From contig CP136063.1 of assembly GCA_032622095.1 (NCBI GenBank), forward strand, positions 269,011,426-269,075,425: a DNA stretch of 64,000 nt, written 5' to 3'. This document shows positions 1 to 14,300 of this stretch, one piece after another. The notes under the pieces are model-generated. The model was not told the DNA's origin and searched no databases. It saw only the letters and a program-made list of their open reading frames with translations. Source of the stretch: Siphonodentalium dalli. Its lineage: Eukaryota > Mollusca > Scaphopoda > Gadilida > Siphonodentaliidae. Each line of letters starts with the position of its first letter. Within the stretch, counting starts at the first letter, position 1. The translations under genes and the position numbers were made by a program.

Positions 1-1477
1 CGTCGGTTGACCACCCACGGATATCCTGGGGGGGATGGCAAATAAGAAATCGACAAATTTTGAAGGAAATTTCGTATAGTTTGAACATTTAGTGGCACAA
101 GCTGTCGCTATATGGCCACATAATCACCATTTCTACCCGCCTTACAGAAAATCCGGACCAGTTGACGGTCGGTTGACCACCCACGGATATCCTGGGGGGA
201 TGGCAAATAAGAAATCGACCAATTTGGAGGAAATTTCGTATAGTTTGAACATTTAGTGGCACAGGCTGTCGCTATATGGCCACATAATCACCATTTCTAC
301 CCGCCTTACATAAATCGCGGACCAGTTGACCGTCGGTTGACCACCCACGGATATCCTGGGGGGATGGCAAATAAGAAATCGACAAATTTTGAAGGAAATT
401 TCGTATAGTTTGAACATTTAGTGGCACAAGCTGTCGCTATATTGTCACATAATCACAATTTCTACCCGTCTTACAGAAAATCCGGACCAGTTGACCGTCG
501 GTTGACCACCCACGGATATCCTGGGGGGATGGCAAATAAGAAATCGACCAATTTTGAAGGAAATTTCGTATAGTTTGAACATTTAGTGGCACAAGCTGTC
601 GCTATATGGCCACATAATCACAATTTCTACCCGCCTTACAGAAAATCCGGACCAGTTGACGATCGGTTGACCACCCACGGATATCCTGGGGGGATGGCAA
701 ATAAGAAATCGACCAATTTTGAAGGAAATTTCGTATAGTTTGAACATTTAGTGGCACAAGCTGTCGCTATATGGCCACATAATCACCATTTCTACCCGCC
801 TTACAGAAAATCCGGACCAGTTGACCGTCGGCTGACCACCCACGGATATCCTGGGGGGATGGCAAATAAGAAATCGACCAATTTGGAGGAAATTTCGTAT
901 AGTTTGAACATTTAGTGGCACAGGCTGTCGCTATATGGCCACATAATCACCATTTCTACCCGCCTTACATAAATCGCGGACCAGTTGACCGTCGGTTGAC
1001 CACCCACGGATATCCTGGGGGGATGGCAAATAAGAAATCGACAAATTTTGAAGGAAATTTCGTATAGTTTGAACATTTAGTGGCACAAGCTGTCGCTATA
1101 TGGCCACATAATCACAATTTCTACCCGCCTTACAGAAAATCCGGACCAGTTGACCGTCGGTTGACCACCCACGGATATCCTGGGGGAATGGCAAATAAGA
1201 AATCGACCAATTTTGAAGGAAATTTCGTATAGTTTGAACATTTAGTGGCACAATCGGTCGCTATATGCCACATAATCACCATTTCTACCCGTCTTACAGA
1301 AAATACGGACCAGTTGACCGTCGGTTGACCACCCACGGATATCCTGGGGGGATGGCAAATAAGAAATCGACCAATTTTGAAGGAAATTTCGTATAGTTTG
1401 AACATTTAGTGGCACAAGCTGTCGCTATATGGCCACATAATCACAATTTCTACCCGCCTTACAGAAAATCCGGACCA
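1..1477 (+). repeat. Sat1 165-bp satellite array, first segment
   Basis: Tandem head-to-tail monomers of about 165 bp (successive CGTCGGTTGACC motifs fall at 1, 167, 331 and 496). Landmarks in each monomer, in order, are GTTGACCGTCGGTTGACC, the palindrome GGATATCC, a G5-G6 run, GGCAAATAAGAAATCGAC, TTTCGTATAGTTTGAACA, GTGGCACAAGCTGTCGC, TATGGCCACATAATCAC and TACCCGCCTTACAGAAAA. GATATC occurs in nearly every monomer, so an EcoRV digest should give a 165-bp ladder. Monomers differ by a few substitutions and one-base changes in the G run. There is no coding content: the open frames follow from the period being a multiple of three. Confidence 0.98.
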
Positions 1478-1939
1478 CATGACGCGTTCATTGTGTTAAA
1501 AGGCGATACCCCTCTGTATGGAGTGCTGGCGGGGTATCGACCCCACTAGAAGTTTCCAGCTAAATACACTGACTGCCATGTCGATTCGGTTGTCAACGAT
1601 GGGTCTGTTTGTAAATGTTATTGTCCACAACACCATAGATGATAATTTCCGCATGAATTATATCATTATTTTTCATGTCTTTTGAGTTTTTATTTAATTT
1701 TTGCGTGAGATATTAGATATGTAATGGAGATTTTTTCACAGACTACAATGTATCGACATTAAGGGGTTAATAAAACCGGCGGTGGACAACCAATAGCTGA
1801 AGAGGTGATGGCAACACTCTCATTGATATTTTTGTCAAAGACAACTGATAAATTACGTGTTGGTCGACAATTTCAGCGCTAAATATAAGTCTAGTGGGGT
1901 ACCCCACTTCCGATTTTTAATGCAATGTTCGTGTCATGA
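1478..1939. mobile_element. 462-bp MITE-like inverted-repeat element inside Sat1, copy 1
   Basis: A non-satellite block sits inside a Sat1 monomer, which resumes exactly where it was left (…GGACCA before, GTTGACGATCGG after). The ends are imperfect inverted repeats: the first 24 bases, beginning CATGACGCGTTCATTG, match the complement of the last 24, which read CATGACACGAACATTG, with about five mismatches. A second inverted match lies inside (CCCCACTAGA near the left end; complement near 1,890-1,907), including the perfect palindrome GTGGGGTACCCCAC at 1894-1907. No ORF of note. Size, AT-rich core and inverted ends fit a non-autonomous DNA transposon, but I cannot assign a superfamily. No target duplication longer than one base is visible. 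Confidence 0.75.
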
Positions 1940-4900
1940 GTTGACGATCGGTTGACCACCCACGGATATCCTGGGGGGATGGCAAATAAGAAATCGACCA
2001 ATTTTGAAGGAAATTTCGTATAGTTTGAACATTTAGTGGCACAAGCTGTCGCTATATGGCCACATAATCACCATTTCTACCCGCCTTACAGAAAATCCGG
2101 ACCAGTTGACCGTCGGCTGACCACCCACGGATATCCTGGGGGGATGGCAAATAAGAAATCGACCAATTTTGAAGGAAATTTCGTATAGTTTGAACATTTA
2201 GTGGCACAAGCTGTCGCTATATGGCCACATAATCACCATTTCTACCCGTCTTACAGAAAATCCGGACCAGTTGACCGTCGGTTGACCACCCACGGATATC
2301 CTGGGGGATGGCAAATAAGAAATCGACCAATTTTGAAAGAAATTTCGTATAGTTTGAACATTTAGTGGCACAAGCTGTCGCTATATGGCCACATAATCAC
2401 CATTTCTACCCGCCTTACAGAAAACGCGGACCAGTCGACCGTCGGTTGACCACCCACGGATATCCTGGGGGGATGGCAAATAAGAAATTGACAAATTTTG
2501 AAGGAAATTTCGTATAGTTTGAACATTTAGTGGCACAATCTGTCGCTATATGGCCACATAATCACCATTTCTACCCGCCTTACAGAAAACGCGGACCAGT
2601 TGACCGTCGGTTGACCACCCACGGATATACTGGGGGGATGGCAAATAAGAAATCGACCAATTTTGAAGGAAATTTCGTATAGTTTGAACATTTAGTGGCA
2701 CAAGCTGTCGCTATATGGCCACATAATCACCATTTCTACACGCCTTTAGAAAACCCGAACCAGTTGACCGTCGGTTGACAACCCACGGATATCCTGGGGG
2801 ATGGCAAAAAAGAAATCGATCAATTTTGAAGGAAATTTCGTATAGTTTGAACATTTAGTGGCACCCGCTGTCGCTATATGGCCACATAATCACCATTTCT
2901 ACCCGCCTTACAGAAAACCCGGACCAGTTGACCGTCGGTTGACCACCCACGGATATCCTGGGGGATGGTAAATAAGAAATCGACCAATTTTGAAGGAAAT
3001 TTCGTATAGTTTGAACATTTAGTGGCACAAGCTGTCGCTATATGGCCACATAATCACAATTTCTACCCGCCTTACAGAAAACGCGGACCAGTTGACCGTC
3101 GGTTGACCACCCACGGATATCCTGGGGGGATGGCAAATAAGAAATCGACAAATTTTGAAGGAAATTTCGTATAGTTTGAATATTTAGTGGCACAAGCTGT
3201 CGCTATATGGCCACATAATCACAATTTCTACCCGCCTTACAGAAAACCCGGACCAGTTGGCGGTCGGTTGACCAACCACGGATATCCTGGGGGATGGCAA
3301 ATAAGAAATCGACCAATTTTGAAGGAAATTTCGTATAGTTTGAACATTTAGTGGCACAAGCTGTCGCTATATGGCCACATAATCACAATTTCTTCCCGCC
3401 TTACAGAAAATCCGGACCAGTTGACCGTCGGTTGACCACCCACGGATATCCTGGGGGGATGGCAAATAAGAAATCGACCAATTTTGAAGGAAATTTCGTA
3501 TAGTTTGAACATTTAGTGGCACAAGCTGTCGCTATATGGCCACATAATCACCATTTCTACCCGCCTTACAGAAAATCCGGACCAGTTGACCGTCGGCTGA
3601 CCACCCACGGATATCCTGGGGGGGATGGCAAATAAGAAATCGACCTATTTTGAAGGAAATTTCGTATAGTTTGAACATTTAGTGGCACAAGCTGTCGCTA
3701 TATGGCCACATAATCACCATTTCTACCCGTCTTACAGAAAACCGGGACCATTTGACCGTCGGTTGACCACCCACGGATATCCTGGGGGGATGGCAAATAA
3801 GAAATCGACCAATTTTGAAGGAAATTTCGTATAGTTTGAACATTTAGTGGCACAAGCTGTCGCTATATGGCCACATAATCACAATTTCTACCCGCCTTAC
3901 AGAAAACCCGGACCAGTTGACGGTCGGTTGACCACCCACGGAAATCCTGGGGGGATGGCAAATAAGAAATCGACAAATTTTGAAGGAAATTTCGTATAGT
4001 TTGAACATTTAGTGGCACAGGCTGTCGCTATATGGCCACATAATCACCATTTCTACCCGCCTTACAGAAAACGCGGACCAGTTGACCGTCGGTTGACCAC
4101 CCACGGATATCCTGGGGGGATGGCAAATAAGAAATCGACAAATTTTGAAGGAAATTTCGTATAGTTTGAACATTTAGTGGCACAAGCTGTCGCTATATGG
4201 CCGCATAATCACAATTTCTACCCGCCTTACAGAAAACCCGGACCAGTTGACGGTCGGTTGACCACCCACGGATATCCTGGGGGGATGGCAAATAAGAAAT
4301 CGACCAATTTTGAAGGAAATTTCGTATAGTTTGAACATTTAGTGGCACAAGCTGTCGCTATATGGCCGCATAATCACAATTTCTACCCGCCTTACAGAAA
4401 ACCCGGACCAGTTGACGGTCGGTTGACCACCCACGGATATCCTGGGGGGATGGCAAATAAGAAATCGACAAATTTTGAAGGAAATTTCGTATAGTTTGAA
4501 CATTTAGTGGCACAAGCTGTCGCTATATGGCCACATAATCACAATTTCTTCCCGCCTTACAGAAAATCCGGACCAGTTGACCGTCGGTTGACCACCCACG
4601 GATATCCTGGGGGGATGGCAAATAAGAAATCGACCAATTTTGAAGGAAATTTCGTATAGTTTGAACATTTAGTGGCACAAGCTGTCGCTATATGGCCACA
4701 TAATCACAATTTCTACCCGCCCTACAGAAAACCCGGACCAGTTGACCGTCGGTTGACCACCACGGATATCCTGGGGGGATGGCAAATAAGAAATCGACCA
4801 ATTTTGAAGGAAATTTCGTATAGTTTGAACATTTAGTGGCACAGGCTGTCGCTATATGGCCACATAATCACCATTTCTACCCGCCTTACAGAAAACGCGG

Positions 4901-7374
4901 ACCAGTTGACCGTCGGTTGACCACCCACGGATATCCTGGGGGGGGGTGGCAAATAAGAAATCGACAAATTTTGAAGGAAATTTCGTATAGTTTGAACAGT
5001 TAGTGGCACAAGCTGTCGCTATATGGCCACATAATCACAATTTCTACCCGCCTTACAGAAAACCCGGACCAGTTGACGGTCGGTTGACCACCCACGGATA
5101 TCCTGGGGGATGGCAAATAAGAAATCGACCAATTTTGAAGGAAATTTCGTATAGTTTGAACATTTAGTGGCACAAGCTGTCGCTATATGGCCACATAATC
5201 ACCATTTCTACCCGCCTTACAGAAAACGCGAACCAGTTGACCGTCGGTTGACCACCCACGGATATCCTGGGGGGATGGCAAATAAGAAATCGACAAATTT
5301 TGAAGGAAATTTCGTATAGTTTGAACATTTAGTGGCACAAGCTGTCGCTATATGGCCACATAATCACAATTTCTACCCGCCTTACAGAAAACCCGGACCA
5401 GTTGACGGTCGGTTGACCACCCACGGATATCCTGGGGGGATGGCAAATAAGAAATCGACCAATTTTGAAGGAAATTTCGTATAGTTTGAACATTTAGTGG
5501 CACAAGCTGTCGCTATATGGCCACATAATCACCATTTCTACCCGCCTTACAGAAAACCAGGACCAGTTGACCGTCGGATGACCAGCCACGGATATCCTGG
5601 GGGGATGGCAAATAAGAAATCGACCAATTTTGAAGGAAATTTCGTATAGTTTGAACATTTAGTTGCACAATCTGTCGCTATATGGCCACATAATCACCAT
5701 TTCTACCCGCCTTACAGAAAACCCAGACCAGTTGACCGTCGGTTGACCACCCACGGATATCCTGGGGGGATGGCAAATAAGAAATCGACAAATTTTGAAG
5801 GAAATTTCGTATATTTTGAATATTTAGTGGCACAACTGTCGCTATATGGCCACATAATCACCATTTCTACCCGCCTTACAGAAAACCCGGACCAGTTGAC
5901 CGTCGGTTGACCACCCACGGATATCCTAAGGGATGGCAAATAAGAAATCGACCAATTTTGAAGGAAATTTCGTATAGTTTGAACATTTAGTTGCACAATC
6001 TGTCGCTATATGGCCACATAATCACCATTTCTACCCGCCTTACATAAATCGCGGACCAGTTGACCGTCGGTTGACCACCCACGGATATCCTGGGGGGATG
6101 GCAAATAAGAAATCGACAAATTTTGAAGGAAATTTCGTATAGTTTGAACATTTAGTGGCACAAGCTGTCGCTATATGGCCACATAATCACAATTTCTACC
6201 CGCCTTACAGAAAATCCGGACCAGTTGACCGTCGGTTGACCACCCACGAATATCCTGGGGGGATGGCAAATAAGAAATCGACCAATTTTGAAGGAAATTT
6301 CGTATAGTTTGAACATTTAGTGGCACAATCGGTCGCTATATGCCACATAATCACCATTTCTACCCGTCTTACAGAAAATCCGGACCAGTTGACCGTCGGT
6401 TGACCACCCACGGATATCCTGGGGGATGGCAAATAAGAAATCGACCAATTTTGAAGGAAATTTCGTATAGTTTGAACATTTAGTGGCACAAGCTGTCGCT
6501 ATATGGCCACATAATCACAATTTCTACCCGCCTTACAGAAAATCCGGACCAGTTGACGATCGGTTGACCACCCACGGATATCCTGGGGGGATGGCAAATA
6601 AGAAATCGACCAATTTTGAAGGAAATTTCGTATAGTTTGAACATTTAGTGGCACAAGCTGTCGCTATATGGCCACATAATCACCATTTCTACCCGCCTTA
6701 CAGAAAATCCGGACCAGTTGACCGTCGGCTGACCACCCACGGATATCCTGGGGGGATGGCAAATAAGAAATCGACCAATATGGAGGAAATTTCGTATAGT
6801 TTGAACATTTAGTGGCACAGGCTGTCGCTATATGGCCACATAATCACCATTTCTACCCGCCTTACATAAATCGCGGACCAGTTGACCGTCGGTTGACCAC
6901 CCACGGATATCCTGGGGGGATGGCAAATAAGAAATCGACAAATTTTGAAGGAAATTTCGTATAGTTTGAACATTTAGTGGCACAAGCTGTCGCTATATGG
7001 CCACATAATCACAATTTCTACCCGCCTTACAGAAAATCCGGACCAGTTGACCGTCGGTTGACCACCCACGGATATCCTGGGGGAATGGCAAATAAGAAAT
7101 CGACCAATTTTGAAGGAAATTTCGTATAGTTTGAACATTTAGTGGCACAATCGGTCGCTATATGCCACATAATCACCATTTCTACCCGTCTTACAGAAAA
7201 TCCGGACCAGTTGACCGTCGGTTGACCACCCACGGATATCCTGGGGGGATGGCAAATAAGAAATCGACCAATTTTGAAGGAAATTTCGTATAGTTTGAAC
7301 ATTTAGTGGCACAAGCTGTCGCTATATGGCCACATAATCACAATTTCTACCCGCCTTACAGAAAATCCGGACCA
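1940..7374 (+). repeat. Sat1 satellite array, second segment
   Basis: Continuous Sat1 monomers in the same orientation as the first segment. Variant monomers useful as markers include one with TGGCACCCGCTGTCGC (about 2,863), one with TCTTCCCGCC in place of TCTACCCGCC (about 3,391 and 4,547), one with CATAAATCGCGG (about 6,041 and 6,871), and one with GGTCGCTATATGCC (about 6,331 and 7,153). These mark which monomers are copies of which. No gene. Confidence 0.97.
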
Positions 7375-7836
7375 CATGACGCGTTCATTGTGTTAAAAGG
7401 CGATACCCCTCTGTATGGAGTGCTGGCGGGGTATCGACCCCACTAGAAGTTTCCAGCTAAATACACTGACTGCCATGTCGATTCGGTTGTCAACGATGGG
7501 TCTGTTTGTAAATGTTATTGTCCACAACACCATAGATGATAATTTCCGCATGAATTATATCATTATTTTTCATGTCTTTTGAGTTTTTATTTAATTTTTG
7601 CGTGAGATATTAGATATGCAATGGAGATTTTTTCACAGACTACAATGTATCGACATTAAGGGGTTAATAAAACCGGCGGTGGACAACCAATAGCTGAAGA
7701 GGTGATGGCAACACTCTCATTGATATTTTTGTCAAAGACAACTGATAAATTACGTGTTGGTCGACAATTTCAGCGCTAAATATAAGTCTAGTGGGGTACC
7801 CCACTTCCGATTTTTAATGCAATGTTCGTGTCATGA
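7375..7836. mobile_element. 462-bp MITE-like inverted-repeat element inside Sat1, copy 2
   Basis: Same element as at 1,478-1,939, displaced by exactly 5,897 bp, in the same monomer context on both sides. I see one substitution between the copies (ATATGTAATGG at about 1,714 versus ATATGCAATGG at about 7,611). Identical flanks and offset show that this copy arose by duplication of the surrounding satellite block, not by a second transposition. Confidence 0.8.
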
Positions 7837-10800
7837 GTTGACGATCGGTTGACCACCCACGGATATCCTGGGGGGATGGCAAATAAGAAATCGACCAATT
7901 TTGAAGGAAATTTCGTATAGTTTGAACATTTAGTGGCACAAGCTGTCGCTATATGGCCACATAATCACCATTTCTACCCGCCTTACAGAAAATCCGGACC
8001 AGTTGACCGTCGGCTGACCACCCACGGATATCCTGGGGGGATGGCAAATAAGAAATCGACCAATTTTGAAGGAAATTTCGTATAGTTTGAACATTTAGTG
8101 GCACAAGCTGTCGCTATATGGCCACATAATCACCATTTCTACCCGTCTTACAGAAAATCCGGACCAGTTGACCGTCGGTTGACCACCCACGGATATCCTG
8201 GGGGATGGCAAATAAGAAATCGACAAATTTTGAAAGAAATTTCGTATAGTTTGAACATTTAGTGGCACAAGCTGTCGCTATATGGCCACATAATCACCAT
8301 TTCTACCCGCCTTACAGAAAACGCGGACCAGTTGACCGTCGGTTGACCACCCACGGATATACTGGGGGGATGGCAAATAAGAAATCGACCAATTTTGAAG
8401 GAAATTTCGTATAGTTTGAACATTTAGTGGCACAAGCTGTCGCTATATGGCCACATAATCACCATTTCTACACGCCTTACAGAAAACCCGAACCAGTTGA
8501 CCGTCGGTTGACAACCCACGGATATCCTGGGGGATGGCAAAAAAGAAATCGATCAATTTTGAAGGAAATTTCGTATAGTTTGAACATTTAGTGGCACCCG
8601 CTGTCGCTATATGGCCACATAATCACCATTTCTACCCGCCTTACAGAAAACCCGGACCAGTTGACCGTCGGTTGACCACCCACGGATATCCTGGGGGATG
8701 GTAAATAAGAAATCGACCAATTTTGAAGGAAATTTCGTATAGTTTGAACATTTAGTGGCACAAGCTGTCGCTATATGGCCACATAATCACAATTTCTACC
8801 CGCCTTACAGAAAACGCGGACCAGTTGACCGTCGGTTGACCACCCACGGATATCCTGGGGGGATGGCAAATAAGAAATCGACAAATTTTGAAGGAAATTT
8901 CGTATAGTTTGAATATTTAGTGGCACAAGCTGTCGCTATATGGCCACATAATCACAATTTCTACCCGCCTTACAGAAAACCCGGACCAGTTGGCGGTCGG
9001 TTGACCAACCACGGATATCCTGGGGGATGGCAAATAAGAAATCGACCAATTTTGAATGAAATTTCGTATAGTTTGAACATTTATTGGCACAAGCTGTCGC
9101 TATATGGCCACATAATCACAATTTCTTCCCGCCTTACAGAAAATCCGGACCAGTTGACCGTCGGTTGACCACCCACGGATATCCTGGGGGGATGGCAAAT
9201 AAGAAATCGACCAATTTTGAAGGAAATTTCGTATAGTTTGAACATTTAGTGGCACAAGCTGTCGCTATATGGCCACATAATCACCATTTCTACCCGCCTT
9301 ACAGAAAATCCGGACCAGTTGACCGTCGGCTGACCACCCACGGATATCCTGGGGGGGATGGCAAATAAGAAATCGACCTATTTTGAAGGAAATTTCGTAT
9401 AGTTTGAACATTTAGTGGCACAAGCTGTCGCTATATGGCCACATAATCACCATTTCTACCCGTCTTACAGAAAACCGGGACCATTTGACCTACGGTTGAC
9501 CACCCACGGATATCCTGGGGGGATGGCAAATAAGAAATCGACCAATTTTGAAGGAAATTTCGTATAGTTTGAACATTTAGTGGCACAAGCTGTCGCTATA
9601 TGGCCACATAATCACAATTTCTACCCGCCTTACAGAAAACCCGGACCAGTTGACGGTCGGTTGACCACCCACGGATATCCTGGGGGGATGGCAAATAAGA
9701 AATCGACCAATTTTGAAGGAAATTTCGTATAGTTTGAACATTTAGTGGCACAGGCTGTCGCTATATGGCCACATAATCACCATTTCTACCCGCCTTACAG
9801 AAAACGCGGACCAGTTGACCGTCGGTTGACCACCCACGGATATCCTGGGGGGATGGCAAATAAGAAATCGACAAATTTTGAAGGAAATTTCGTATAGTTT
9901 GAACATTTAGTGGCACAAGCTGTCGCTATATGGCCGCATAATCACAATTTCTACTCGCCTTACAGAAAACCCGGACCAGTTGACGGTCGGTTGACCACCC
10001 ACGGATATCCTGGGGGGATGGCAAATAAGAAATCGACCAATTTTGAAGGAAATTTCGTATAGTTTGAACATTTAGTGGCACAAGCTGTCGCTATATGGCC
10101 GCATAATCACAATTTCTACCCGCCTTACAGAAAACCCGGACCAGTTGACGGTCGGTTGACCACCCACGGATATCCTGGGGGGATGGCAAATAAGAAATCG
10201 ACAAATTTTGAAGGAAATTTCGTATAGTTTGAACATTTAGTGGCACAAGCTGTCGCTATATGGCCACATAATCACAATTTCTTCCCGCCTTACAGAAAAT
10301 CCGGACCAGTTGACCGTCGGTTGACCACCCACGGATATCCTGGGGGGATGGCAAATAAGAAATCGACCAATTTTGAAGGAAATTTCGTATAGTTTGAACA
10401 TTTAGTGGCACAAGCTGTCGCTATATGGCCACATAATCACAATTTCTACCCGCCCTACAGAAAACCCGGACCAGTTGACCGTCGGTTGACCACCACGGAT
10501 ATCCTGGGGGGATGGCAAATAAGAAATCGACCAATTTTGAAGGAAATTTCGTATAGTTTGAACATTTAGTGGCACAGGCTGTCGCTATATGGCCACATAA
10601 TCACCATTTCTACCCGCCTTACAGAAAACGCGGACCAGTTGACCGTCGGTTGACCACCCACGGATATCCTGGGGGGGGTGGCAAATAAGAAATCGACAAA
10701 TTTTGAAGGAAATTTCGTATAGTTTGAACATTTAGTGGCACAAGCTCTCGCTATATGGCCACATAATCACAATTTCTACCCGCCTTACAGAAAACCCGGA

Positions 10801-11399
10801 CCAGTTGACGGTCGGTTGACCACCCACGGATATCCTGGGGGGATGGCAAATAAGAAATCGACCAATTTTGAAGGAAATTTCGTATAGTTTGAACATTTAG
10901 TGGCACAAGCTGTCGCTATATGGCCACATAATCACCATTTCTACCCGCCTTACAGAAAACCAGGACCAGTTGACCGTCGGATGACCAGCCACGGATATCC
11001 TGGGGGGATGGCAAATAAGAAATCGACCAATTTTGAAGGAAATTTCGTATAGTTTGAACATTTAGTTGCACAATCTGTCGCTATATCGCCACATAATCAC
11101 CATTTCTACCCGCCTTACAGAAAACCCAGACCAGTTGACCGTCGGTTGACCACCCACGGATATCCTGGGGGGATGGCAAATAAGAAATCGACAAATTTTG
11201 AAGGAAATTTCGTATATTTTGAATATTTAGTGGCACAACTGTCGCTATATGGCCACATAATCACCATTTCTACCCGCCTTACAGAAAACCCGGACCAGTT
11301 GACCGTCGGTTGACCACCCACGGATATCCTAAGGGATGGCAAATAAGAAATCGACAAATTTTGAAGGAAATTTCGTATAGTTTGAACATTTAGTGGCAC

Positions 11400-14300
11400 A
11401 ATCTGTCGCTATATGGCCACATAATCACCATTTCTACCCGCCTTACAGAAAACCCGGACCAGTTGACCGTCGGTTGACCACCCACGGATATCCTGGGGGA
11501 TGGCATATATGAAATCGACCAATTTTGAAGGAAATTTCGTATAGTTTGAACATTTAGTGGCACAAGCTGTCGCTATATGGCCACATAATCACCATTTCTA
11601 CCCGCCTTACCGAAAAATCCGGACCAGTTGACCGTCGGTTGACCACCCACGGATATCCTGGGGGGATGGCAAATAAGAAATCGACCAATTTTGAAGGAAA
11701 TTCCTATAGTTTGAACATTTAGTGGCACAAGCTGTCGCTATATGGCCACATAATCACCATTTGTACCCGCATTACAGAAAACCCGGACCAGTTGACCGTC
11801 GGTTGACCACCCACGGATATCCTGGGGGGATGGCAAATAAGAAATCGACCAATTTTGAAGGAAATTTCGTATAGTTTGAACATTTAGTGGCACAAGCTGT
11901 CGCTATATGGCCACATAATCACCATTTCTACCCGCCTTACAGAAAACCCGGACCAGTTGACCGTCGGTTGACCACCCACGGATTTCCTGGGGGGATGGCA
12001 AATAAGAAATCGACAAATTTTGAAGGAAATTTCGTATAGTTTGAACATTTAGTGGCACAAGCTGTCGCTATATGGCCACATAATCACCATTTCTACCCGC
12101 CTTACAGAAAATCCGAACCAGTTGACGGTCGGTTGACCACCCACGGATATCCTGGGGGGATGGCAAATAAGAAATCGACCAATTTTGAAGGAAATTTCGT
12201 ATAGTTTGAACATTTAGTGGCACAGGCTGTCGCTATATGGCCACATAATCACCATTTCTACCCGCCTTACATAAATCGCGGACCAGTTGACCTTCGGTTG
12301 ACCACCCACGGATATCCTGGGGGGATGGCAAATAAGAAATTGACAAATTTTGAAGGAAATTTCGTATAGTTTGAACATTTAGTGGCACAAGCTGTCGCTA
12401 TATGGCCACATAATCACAATTTCTACCCGCCTTACAGAAAACCCGGACCAGTTGACGGTCGGTTGACCACCCACGGATATCCTGGGGGGATGGCAAATAA
12501 GAAATCGACCAATTTTGAACGAAAAATTTCGTATAGTTTGAACATTTAGTGGCACAAGCTGTCGCTATATGGCCACATAATCACCATTTCTACCCGCCTT
12601 ACAGAAAATCCGGTCCAGTTGACCGTCGGCTGACCACCCACGGATATCCTGGGGGGGATGGCAAATAAGAAATCGACCAATTTTGAAAGAAATTTCGTAT
12701 AGTTTGAACATTTAGTGGCACAAGCTGTCGCTATATGGCCACATAATCACCATTTCTACCCGCCTTACAGAAAACCCGGACCAGTTGACCGTCGGTTGAC
12801 CACCCACGGATATCCTGGGGGGATGGCAAATAAGAAATCGACAAATTTTGAAGGAAATTTCGTATATTTTGAATATTTAGTGGCACAAGCTGTCGCTATA
12901 TGGCCACATAATCACCATTTCTACCCGCCTTACAGAAAACCCGGACCAGTTGACCGTCGGTTGACCACCCACGGATATCCTAAGGGATGGCAAATAAGAA
13001 ATCGACAAATTTTGAAGGAAATTTCGTATAGTTTGAACATTTAGTGGCACAATCTGTCGCTATATGGCCACATAATCACCATTTCTACCCGCCTTACAGA
13101 AAACCAGGACCAGTTGACCGTCGGATGACCAGCCACGGATATCCTGGGGGGATGGCAAATAAGAAATCGACCAATTTTGAAGGAAATTTCGTATAGTTTG
13201 AACATTTAGTTGCACAATCTGTCGCTATATGGCCACATAATCACCATTTCTACCCGCCTTACAGAAAACCCAGACCAGTTGACCGTCGGTTGACCACCCA
13301 CGGATATCCTGGGGGGATGGCAAATAAGAAATCGACAAATTTTGAAGGAAATTTCGTATATTTTGAATATTTAGTGGCACAACTGTCGCTATATGGCCAC
13401 ATAATCACCATTTCTACCCGCCTTACAGAAAACCCGGACCAGTTGACCGTCGGTTGACCACCCACGGATATCCTGGGGGATGGCAAATATGAAATCGACC
13501 AATTTTGAAGGAAATTTCGTATAGTTTGAACATTTAGTGGCACAAGCTGTCGCTATATGGCCACATAATCACCATTTCTACCCGCCTTACCGAAAAATCC
13601 GGACCAGTTGACCGTCGGTTGACCACCCACGGATATCCTGGGGGGATGGCAAATAAGAAATCGACCAATTTTGAAGGAAATTCCTATAGTTTGAACATTT
13701 AGTGGCACAAGCTGTCGCTATATGGCCACATAATCACCATTTGTACCCGCATTACAGAAAACCCGGACCAGTTGACCGTCGGTTGACCACCCACGGATAT
13801 CCTGGGGGGATGGCAAATAAGAAATCGACCAATTTTGAAGGAAATTTCGTATAGTTTGAACATTTAGTGGCACAAGCTGTCGCTATATGGCCACATAATC
13901 ACCATTTCTACCCGCCTTACAGAAAACCCGGACCAGTTGACCGTCGGTTGACCACCCACGGATATCCTGGGGGGATGGCAAATAAGAAATCGACAAATTT
14001 TGAAGGAAATTTCGTATAGTTTGAACATTTAGTGGCACAAGCTGTCGCTATATGGCCACATAATCACCATTTCTACCCGCCTTACAGAAAATCCGAACCA
14101 GTTGACGGTCGGTTGACCACCCACGGATATCCTGGGGGGATGGCAAATAAGAAATCGACCAATTTTGAAGGAAATTTCGTATAGTTTGAACATTTAGTGG
14201 CACAGGCTGTCGCTATATGGCCACATAATCACCATTTCTACCCGCCTTACATAAATCGCGGACCAGTTGACCTTCGGTTGACCACCCACGGATATCCTGG

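Larger units (their letters stand above)
580..11400 (+). repeat. About 5.4-5.9-kb segmental duplication within Sat1
   Basis: Block A1 (about 580-5,996) recurs as block A2 (about 6,480-11,399). The offset is 5,897 bp around the MITE. It falls by about one monomer after 2,400 (5,731-5,732) and by two more later (5,403 at 5,712 versus 11,115), so single monomers were lost from A2 or gained in A1. Shared private variants include the MITE itself, the TGGCACCCGCTG monomer, the GTTGGCGGTCGG monomer and the CCTAAGGGATGG monomer. Confidence 0.85.
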
